A DNA stretch of 64,000 nt. Source: Pseudomonas brassicacearum subsp. brassicacearum (GTDB lineage: Bacteria; Pseudomonadota; Gammaproteobacteria; Pseudomonadales; Pseudomonadaceae). The notes under the pieces are model-generated. The model worked only from the letters and a program-made list of their open reading frames with translations. It was not told the origin of the DNA and did no database searches. Location of the stretch: the NCBI RefSeq assembly GCF_008801605.1, contig NZ_VZPJ01000002.1:372001-436000 (forward strand). Direction: 5' to 3'. The first letter of the stretch is position 1; every line of letters begins with the position of its first letter. Position numbers and translations under genes: made by a program. This document shows, piece after piece, positions 56,904 to 64,000 of the stretch.

Positions 56904-57006
56904 TGTCTGGGTGCTGGCGAAATGAACGCGCAGCCTAACCCTTCAGACACATTCAGGAAAGTATCGAAATGTGTCTCGACGTGAACAATTCCTACAATGA
57001 CAATAA

Positions 57007-58122
<1,116 letters not shown>

Positions 58123-58139
58123 CCTCCCAGGAACTTGCG

Positions 58140-60356
58140 ATGAATACCGAAGGACTCTCCGAAGTTGCCGTAAAAGATGCTCAGCCCGTGGTCGAGCAGA
58201 TTGCCGAGACACCGCCGACGCTGGAGCCTGCTGCCCCGGCGGTCGTCGAGCCCGCGCCGGCCCCGGCGATTGTGATTCCCAACCTGGATGACAGCAGCCT
58301 GTACATCCATCGGGAGCTGTCGCAACTGCAGTTCAACATCCGCGTGCTGGAGCAGGCGCTGGACGAGTCCTACCCGCTGCTGGAGCGGTTGAAGTTCCTG
58401 CTGATCTTTTCCAGCAACCTGGATGAGTTTTTCGAGATCCGCGTCGCCGGGCTGAAGAAGCAGATCACCTTCGCCCGTGAACAGGCCGGTGCCGACGGCC
58501 TGCAACCGCACCAGGCCCTGGCGCGCATCAGCGAGCTGGTCCACGGCCACGTTGACCGGCAATACGCGATCCTCAACGACATCCTGTTGCCGGAGTTGGA
58601 AAAGCACCAGGTGCGCTTCATCCGTCGCCGCTACTGGACCACCAAGCTCAAGACTTGGGTGCGCCGCTATTTCCGCGACGAGATCGCGCCGATCATCACC
58701 CCGATCGGCCTCGATCCGACGCACCCGTTCCCGCTGCTGGTCAACAAGAGCCTGAACTTCATCGTTGAACTGGAAGGCATCGACGCCTTCGGTCGCGATT
58801 CCGGCCTGGCGATCATTCCGGCGCCACGCCTGCTGCCGCGTATCATCCGCGTGCCGGAAGACGTTGGCGGCCCTGGCGACAATTATGTGTTCCTGTCGTC
58901 GATGATCCACGCCCACGCCGATGACCTGTTCCAGGGCATGAAGGTGAAGGGTTGCTACCAGTTCCGCCTGACGCGTAACGCCGACCTGTCTGTGGACACC
59001 GAGGACGTCGAAGACCTGGCCCGCGCCCTGCGCGGCGAGCTGTTCTCCCGTCGCTACGGCGATGCGGTGCGCCTGGAGGTGGCCGACACCTGTCCGAAAC
59101 ACCTGTCCGACTATCTGCTCAAGCAGTTCAACCTGCATGAGACCGAGCTGTATCAGGTCAACGGCCCGGTCAACCTGACTCGACTGTTCAGCATCACCGG
59201 CCTGGACAGCCATCCGGAACTGCAATACCTGCCGTTCACGCCGCAGATCCCGAAACTGCTGCAGAACAGCGAGAACATTTTCAGCGTGGTCAGCAAGCAG
59301 GACATCCTGCTGCTGCACCCGTTCGAGTCGTTCACGCCGGTGGTCGACCTGCTGCGCCAGGCCGCCAAGGACCCCCACGTCCTGGCGGTGCGCCAGACCC
59401 TGTACCGCAGCGGCGCCAACTCGGAAATCGTCGATGCCCTGGTGGATGCGGCGCGTAACGGCAAGGAAGTCACGGCAGTGATCGAATTGCGTGCGCGCTT
59501 CGACGAGGAATCCAACCTGCAACTGGCCAGCCGCCTGCAAGCGGCCGGTGCGGTGGTGATCTACGGCGTGGTCGGCTTCAAGACCCACGCCAAGATGATG
59601 CTCATCCTGCGCCGTGAAGCCGGTGAGATCGTGCGTTACGCCCACTTGGGCACCGGCAACTACCACGCTGCCAACGCCCGCCTGTACACCGACTACAGCC
59701 TGCTGACCTCTGACGATGCCTTGTGCGAAGACGTCGGCAAGCTGTTCAGCCAGTTGATCGGCATGGGCAAGACCCTGCGCATGAAGAAACTGCTGCATGC
59801 GCCGTTCACCCTGAAAAAGGGCATGCTCGACATGATCGCCCGGGAGACGCAGTTCGCCCTGGACGGCAAGCCGGCCCACATCATTGCCAAGTTCAACTCG
59901 CTGACCGACCCGAAGATCATTCGTGCGTTGTACAAGGCCAGCCAGTCGGGCGTGCGCATCGACCTGGTGGTGCGTGGCATGTGCTGCCTGCGACCGGGCA
60001 TTCCGGGGGTGTCCCACAACATCCACGTACGCTCGATCATCGGGCGCTTCCTGGAACATACGCGGGTGTTCTACTTCCTCAACGGCGGAGAGGAGCAGAT
60101 GTTCCTGTCCAGCGCCGACTGGATGGAGCGCAACCTCGACAAGCGGGTCGAGACCTGCTTCCCGGTGGAAGGCAAGAAGCTGATCCTGCGGGTCAAGAAA
60201 GAGCTGGAAAGCTACCTTACCGACAACACCCACAGCTGGAGCTTGCAGTCGGATGGCCGTTACATCCGCAACACGCCGACCGGCAACCAGAACCCGCGCA
60301 GCGCCCAGGCGACCTTGCTCGAGCGCTTGAGCAGCCCGGTGTTGGCGGTTCGTTAA
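58140..60356 (+). CDS. ppk: polyphosphate kinase 1
   Basis: A 738-residue PPK1 polymerising the gamma-phosphate of ATP into polyphosphate. After a Pro/Ala-rich N-terminal tail (about 1-45) come the N domain ([22 protein letters not shown]), head domain and two phospholipase-D-like C domains. The phosphohistidine candidate is His483 in [10 protein letters not shown], aligning with E. coli His435; [21 protein letters not shown] follows. The tail makes it longer than E. coli PPK (688). ATG at 58140 follows AGGAA. Convergent with ppx. Confidence 0.96.
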   Translation: MNTEGLSEVAVKDAQPVVEQIAETPPTLEPAAPAVVEPAPAPAIVIPNLDDSSLYIHRELSQLQFNIRVLEQALDESYPLLERLKFLLIFSSNLDEFFEIRVAGLKKQITFAREQAGADGLQPHQALARISELVHGHVDRQYAILNDILLPELEKHQVRFIRRRYWTTKLKTWVRRYFRDEIAPIITPIGLDPTHPFPLLVNKSLNFIVELEGIDAFGRDSGLAIIPAPRLLPRIIRVPEDVGGPGDNYVFLSSMIHAHADDLFQGMKVKGCYQFRLTRNADLSVDTEDVEDLARALRGELFSRRYGDAVRLEVADTCPKHLSDYLLKQFNLHETELYQVNGPVNLTRLFSITGLDSHPELQYLPFTPQIPKLLQNSENIFSVVSKQDILLLHPFESFTPVVDLLRQAAKDPHVLAVRQTLYRSGANSEIVDALVDAARNGKEVTAVIELRARFDEESNLQLASRLQAAGAVVIYGVVGFKTHAKMMLILRREAGEIVRYAHLGTGNYHAANARLYTDYSLLTSDDALCEDVGKLFSQLIGMGKTLRMKKLLHAPFTLKKGMLDMIARETQFALDGKPAHIIAKFNSLTDPKIIRALYKASQSGVRIDLVVRGMCCLRPGIPGVSHNIHVRSIIGRFLEHTRVFYFLNGGEEQMFLSSADWMERNLDKRVETCFPVEGKKLILRVKKELESYLTDNTHSWSLQSDGRYIRNTPTGNQNPRSAQATLLERLSSPVLAVR

Positions 60357-60386
60357 ACGCTCGAAGGTTGGGGGCAGGCTTAGCTT

Positions 60387-60492
60387 TTGTGGCGAGGGGA
60401 TTTATCCCCGTTGGGCCGCGAAGCGGCCCCAACGGGTAGGCAGGTTTTAGGGCTGCTACGCAGCCCAGCGGGGATAAATCCCCTCGCCACAA
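60387..60492. repeat. long inverted repeat, GTGGCGAGGGGATTTATCCCC family
   Basis: TTGTGGCGAGGGGATTTATC at the left, mirrored by GATAAATCCCCTCGCCACAA at the right; nested inside are two further hairpins, GGGCCGCGAAGCGGCCC and GGGCTGCTACGCAGCCC. It lies between convergent ppk and ppx and may terminate both. Confidence 0.92.
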
Positions 60493-60515
60493 GAGATCTG
60501 CGTTGCAGTCGATAA

Positions 60516-62018
60516 TCAGTGAATGTTCAGCACAATCCCGACCCGGGTCAGCCATTCCGCTTCCTGGGCGAAGTCGGCCTGGGTCAGTTGGTTCTCTTCC
60601 AGCCAATTTTCGGGAAACAGCACATCCAACTGATCGCCATTGGCGTGCAGGACCACCTGGGGCATTTCCTGGGTGCCACGGATGTGATGGAACAGGATCG
60701 CAAAGCGCAGCAGCACGCACAGGCGAATCAGCTTGATGCCGTCATCGCCGAACTCGGCAAATTTATCCTTGGGAATGTTGCGCCGATGGCCGCGCACCAA
60801 CAGCGCGAGCATTTGCTGGTCTTCCCGGGAAAACCCCGCCAGGTCCGAATGCTCGATCAGGTAGGCGCCATGCTTGTGGTAGTGATAGTGGGCGATGTCC
60901 AGGCCTACTTCATGGACCTTGGCGGCCCAGCCCAGCAACTCGCGCCAGACCCCGTCGTTCAAGTCCCAATCGTCGGCCACCTGGTCGAAGGCGTGCAGCG
61001 CCTTGCGTTCGACCCGTACGGCCTGTTCCAGGTCGACGTGATAACGCTCCATGAGCGAGCCCAGGGTGCGCTCGCGCACGTCTTCGTGATGATGACGCCC
61101 CAGCAGGTCATACAGCACGCCTTCGCGCAGGGCGCCTTCACAGTGGTCCATGCGTTGCAGTTCGAGGGCGTCGAAAATCGCCTCGAGGATGGCCAGGCCC
61201 GCGGGGAAAATCGCCCGGCGATCAGGCTTGATGCCTTCGAAATCGATCTTGTCCGCTTCGCCGAGCTTGAACACCCTGCGCTTGAGCCAGGCCAGGCCCT
61301 CGGCGTTGACCTCGCCAGTGCCGTGACCGCCGGCCTTGAGAGCCAGGCCTATGGCCCGAATGGTCCCTGAGGAGCCGATGGCTTCGTCCCAGGTCAGGCG
61401 GTGCAGGGCGTGTTCGATGCTCATGATTTCCAGGCGCGCCGCCGTGTAGGCCTGGGCGTAGCGGGCCGGGGTGATCTTGCCGTCGCGGAAATAGCGCTGG
61501 GTGTAGCTGACGCAGCCCATCTGCAGGCTTTCGCGCAGCAGCGGTTCGAAGCGCTGGCCGATGATGAATTCGGTACTGCCGCCACCGATGTCCGCCACCA
61601 GGCGCTTGCCCGGGGTGTCGGCCAATGTGTGGGAGACGCCCAGATAGATCAGGCGGGCTTCTTCACGGCCGGAAATGACTTCTACCGGATGCCCGAGGAT
61701 TTCTTCGGCGCGGCGGATGAACTCGCCACGGTTGCGCGCCTCGCGCAGGGCGTTGGTGCCCACGATCCGCACCGCGCCCAGGGGCATGCCGTTGATCAGT
61801 TGGGCAAACCGCTTGAGGCAATCGAGCCCGCGCTGGATGGATTCTTCGCTCAGCTTGCGCTCTTCGTCGATACCGGCGGCCAGTTGGACCTTCTCGCCGA
61901 GCCGCTCAAGAATGCGGATTTCCCCGTTCTGGGCCTTGGCGACGACCATGTGGAAGCTGTTGGAGCCCAGGTCTATGGCAGCGATCAGGGACAGATTCTT
62001 GGCTTGGGATGGCGGCAT
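60516..62018 (-). CDS. ppx: exopolyphosphatase
   Basis: A 500-residue Ppx/GppA phosphatase of the ASKHA fold, degrading polyphosphate from the end. Phosphate loop [17 protein letters not shown], second GG loop [15 protein letters not shown], catalytic Glu region [12 protein letters not shown], and a C-terminal HD-like helical domain ([20 protein letters not shown]). ATG at 62018 is preferred over TTG at 62024. Convergent with ppk, as in P. aeruginosa. Confidence 0.95.
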   Translation of the reverse strand: MPPSQAKNLSLIAAIDLGSNSFHMVVAKAQNGEIRILERLGEKVQLAAGIDEERKLSEESIQRGLDCLKRFAQLINGMPLGAVRIVGTNALREARNRGEFIRRAEEILGHPVEVISGREEARLIYLGVSHTLADTPGKRLVADIGGGSTEFIIGQRFEPLLRESLQMGCVSYTQRYFRDGKITPARYAQAYTAARLEIMSIEHALHRLTWDEAIGSSGTIRAIGLALKAGGHGTGEVNAEGLAWLKRRVFKLGEADKIDFEGIKPDRRAIFPAGLAILEAIFDALELQRMDHCEGALREGVLYDLLGRHHHEDVRERTLGSLMERYHVDLEQAVRVERKALHAFDQVADDWDLNDGVWRELLGWAAKVHEVGLDIAHYHYHKHGAYLIEHSDLAGFSREDQQMLALLVRGHRRNIPKDKFAEFGDDGIKLIRLCVLLRFAILFHHIRGTQEMPQVVLHANGDQLDVLFPENWLEENQLTQADFAQEAEWLTRVGIVLNIH

Positions 62019-62100
62019 GGTCAAAAAGTCTCGGTCGATAACCTCGCCATCCTGCCACGATCGACCGCTTACGCCAACGCAAAGGCGACCGCTTTGCGGT

Positions 62101-62194
62101 CAATCGCGAGCAAGCTCGCTCCCACATGGGTTCTGCGTCGTGTGCACAATCGCAGGCAACCGATAATCCTGTGGGAGCGAGCTTGCTCGCGATG
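62101..62194. repeat. inside-out REP pair, GCGAGCAAGCTCGCTCCCAC type
   Basis: First half CAATCGCGAGCAAGCTCGCT..., second TGTGGGAGCGAGCTTGCTCG with tips facing each other across about 45 bases. Lies between ppx and the ABC transporter genes. Confidence 0.88.
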
Positions 62195-62219
62195 AGGCCA
62201 GAGCCGGTAACGCAGATAC

Positions 62220-62957
62220 TCAGGCTGCCGGCTCGACCATCCCGATAAAATTCGCCAGCTCCGCCGTCTGCGGATTGGCGAACAGCACCTTGGGATCGCC
62301 CACCTCATGCACCTTGCCCTGGTGCATGAATACCAGCTTGTCGCCGACTTCCCGGGCAAAACGCATTTCATGGGTGACCATGATCAGCGTCATGCCTTCC
62401 TTGGCCAATTGGCGCACCACGCTGAGCACTTCATTGACCAGCTCCGGGTCCAGGGCCGAGGTGATTTCGTCGCACAGCAGCACCTTCGGCGACATCGCCA
62501 GCGCCCGGGCAATCGCGACCCGTTGTTGCTGGCCACCAGACAAGCGGTCCGGGAAGGCATCGAATTTCTCGCCAAGCCCGACCCGTTCCAGCATCTGCCG
62601 CGCCAGCACGGCCGCCTTGGCCTTGGGCACTTTTTGCACAACTTGCGGCGCGAGCATGACGTTCTCGCCCACCGTCAGGTGCGGGAACAGGTTGAACTGC
62701 TGGAACACCATTCCGACTTTCTGCCGCAGGCTGCGCAGGTCGGCGCGGGCCGCATCGAGGTATTCGCCGTCGACTTCGATCACGCCGTCGTTGATCGATT
62801 CCAATCCATTGAGGGTGCGCAGCAAGGTGGATTTGCCCGAGCCGCTGCGGCCGATGATCGCCACCACCTGGCCTTCCTCGACACTCAGGTCGATGCCTTT
62901 GAGCACGTGATGATCGCCGTAGTATTTATGCAGGGCGGTAATTCTAAGCAGAGGCAT
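62220..62957 (-). CDS. amino-acid ABC transporter ATP-binding protein
   Basis: A 245-residue ABC ATPase of the polar amino acid type: Walker A IIGRSGSGKSTLLRTLNGLE, Q-loop VFQQFNLFPHLTV, signature LSGGQQQRVAIARAL, Walker B VLLCDEITSALDPELV, and H-loop VTHEMRFAREVGD. ATG at 62957 has AAAGGAGA 6 bases upstream; it overlaps the permease gene by 14 bases. Third visible gene of the leftward transporter operon. Confidence 0.94.
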   Translation of the reverse strand: MPLLRITALHKYYGDHHVLKGIDLSVEEGQVVAIIGRSGSGKSTLLRTLNGLESINDGVIEVDGEYLDAARADLRSLRQKVGMVFQQFNLFPHLTVGENVMLAPQVVQKVPKAKAAVLARQMLERVGLGEKFDAFPDRLSGGQQQRVAIARALAMSPKVLLCDEITSALDPELVNEVLSVVRQLAKEGMTLIMVTHEMRFAREVGDKLVFMHQGKVHEVGDPKVLFANPQTAELANFIGMVEPAA

Positions 62958-63594
62958 GCAGTCTCCTTTCCAGGTAGCGCGCACTGAGGGACAAGGGGTA
63001 GCAGAGCAGGAAATAGCCGAGGGCGACCAGGCCATAGACCATGAACGGCTCGAACGTGGCGTTGGCGAGCATGCCGCCGGTCTTGGTCAGTTCGGTAAAG
63101 CCAATGATCGAGGTCACGGCCGTGCCCTTGACCACTTGCACCGAAAAGCCCACGGTCGGCGCCACGGCGATGCGCAGGGCCTGGGGCAGGATCACGTAGC
63201 GCAACTGCTCCAGCGGGTTGAGGGCCAGGCTCGCCGAGGCTTCCCACTGGCCGTGGGAAATCGAGTCGACACAACCGCGCCAGATCTCCGCCAGGTAGGC
63301 GCTGGTAAACAGCGTCAAGGCAATCGCCGCCGCCATCCAGGGGGAAATCTCCACCCCGGCCAGGGCCACGCCGAAGAACACCAGGAACAGCTGCATCAAC
63401 AGCGGTGTGCCTTGGAACAGCTCAATGTAGGTACGGGCGATATTGCGGGGCAGGGCGCTCTTGGAGATGCGCAACACCATGATCAGCAAGCCGATCACGC
63501 CGCCACCGATAAACGCCACCAGCGACAGCGCCAGGGTCCATTGCAGGCCGGTGAGCAGGTTGCGCACCACGTCCCAGAAAGTGAAATCGCTCAT
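62944..63594 (-). CDS. amino-acid ABC transporter permease
   Basis: A 216-residue HisM/GlnP-type permease. N-terminal helix LLTGLQWTLALSLVAFIGGGVIGLL, YIELFQGTPLLMQLFLVFFGV, and the EAA loop EASASLALNPLEQLRYVILPQALRIAV. The ATG overlaps the stop of the next permease by 4 bases (ATGA), so subunits are co-translated. Confidence 0.93.
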   Translation of the reverse strand: MSDFTFWDVVRNLLTGLQWTLALSLVAFIGGGVIGLLIMVLRISKSALPRNIARTYIELFQGTPLLMQLFLVFFGVALAGVEISPWMAAAIALTLFTSAYLAEIWRGCVDSISHGQWEASASLALNPLEQLRYVILPQALRIAVAPTVGFSVQVVKGTAVTSIIGFTELTKTGGMLANATFEPFMVYGLVALGYFLLCYPLSLSARYLERRLHASA

Positions 63595-64000
63595 CGGCCG
63601 CTCCCGTTGCTGCTCTTGTACAGGCAGCGGCGACCCACCCAGTTCAGGAACTGGCGGATCAACAGCGCCATGCACAAGTAGATGAGCGTGGTCAGCGCAT
63701 AGGTTTCGAAGGCGCGGAAGTTGCGCGACTGGATGAAGTTGGCGGCAAAGCTCAACTCTTCGGTGGCGATCTGCGAGCAGACCGCCGAGCCGAGCATCAC
63801 GATGATGATCTGGCTGCTCAACGCCGGCCAGACCTTGCCCAGTGCCGGCAGCAGCACCACATGGCGGAAGGCCTCGAAACGGCTCATCGCCAGGGCCGCG
63901 GCGGCTTCCAGTTGCCCCCGCGGGATCGCCTGGATGCCGGCGCGGATGATCTCGGTGGAGTAGGCGCCGAGGTTGATCACCATCGCCAATACCGCCGCCT
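63591..64000 (-). CDS. amino-acid ABC transporter permease (5' end beyond the window)
   Basis: C-terminal part of a second HisM-type permease; 136 codons visible. It contains VINLGAYSTEIIRAGIQAIPRGQLEAA and the EAA loop MSRFEAFRHVVLLPALGKVWPAL, followed by the last two helices. With its partner permease it forms the channel of a polar amino acid importer; the binding protein gene is probably to the right. Substrate unknown. Confidence 0.9.
   Translation of the reverse strand, partial: AAVLAMVINLGAYSTEIIRAGIQAIPRGQLEAAAALAMSRFEAFRHVVLLPALGKVWPALSSQIIIVMLGSAVCSQIATEELSFAANFIQSRNFRAFETYALTTLIYLCMALLIRQFLNWVGRRCLYKSSNGSGR

Overview
The window is a high-GC (about 60-63 %) chromosomal segment of a Pseudomonas, most likely of the P. 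fluorescens complex. This follows from gene order (dadX-pauR-cycB, rep, comM-ubiK-glnK-amtB, lysA-dapF-xerC, cyaY, rnk, cyaA, argH, algR-hemC-hemD-hemX-hemY, rsd/algQ, algP, hemB-ppk/ppx), which follows the P. aeruginosa PA5302-PA5241 order closely, and from the many REP/REPIN palindromes typical of fluorescent pseudomonads. The window is gene-dense. No tRNA, rRNA, intact insertion sequence, prophage or CRISPR array was seen.

Layout. 1-9.2 kb: end of alanine racemase, the PauR-type polyamine regulator, cytochrome c5, an acetyl-CoA hydrolase/transferase, xpt, rep and a GGDEF/EAL protein. 9.2-16.8 kb: MATE pump with a divergent LysR regulator, a Cache-type chemoreceptor, a secreted aldose-epimerase-like protein and comM. 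16.8-19.4 kb: an accessory pocket between comM and ubiK with a histidine kinase whose membrane domain matches the plant ethylene-receptor domain, a lower-GC orphan gene, and a decayed EamA-transporter tail. 19.4-23 kb: ubiK, the nitrogen module glnK-amtB with a sigma-54-type promoter, yjbQ and sutA. 23-27.7 kb: leftward lppL-lysA-dapF-DUF484-xerC-HAD operon. 27.9-35.2 kb: cyaY, DUF1289, rnk, class I adenylate cyclase, small conserved genes, a GST and argH.

35.6-40.6 kb is algR followed by the haem operon hemC-hemD-hemX-hemY; hemD and hemX share one uninterrupted frame and algZ is absent. 40.9-47.9 kb: dsbB, rsd/algQ, an FKBP isomerase, the KPAA-repeat protein AlgP, an ABC-F ATPase (YheS), an MscS-type channel and a LysE exporter. 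48-51.4 kb: a leftward four-gene envelope lipoprotein cluster (COG3014, YcfL, LpoB, CsgG-like). 51.7-57 kb: a cytochrome c-FTR1 iron permease, YaiI, ElbB, a membrane fatty-acid/sterol hydroxylase and DedA. 57-62 kb: hemB-ppk, preceded by a plausible Pho box, convergent with ppx. 62.2-64 kb: a polar amino-acid ABC transporter running off the right edge.

Most of the window is ordinary core genome. The parts worth attention are the ethylene-receptor-like kinase and its orphan neighbour, the hemD-hemX fused frame, the AlgR gene without its kinase, the Pho box before hemB-ppk, the lipoprotein cluster, and the organisation of at least four REP families. All assignments come from reading motifs by eye; no database search was run.
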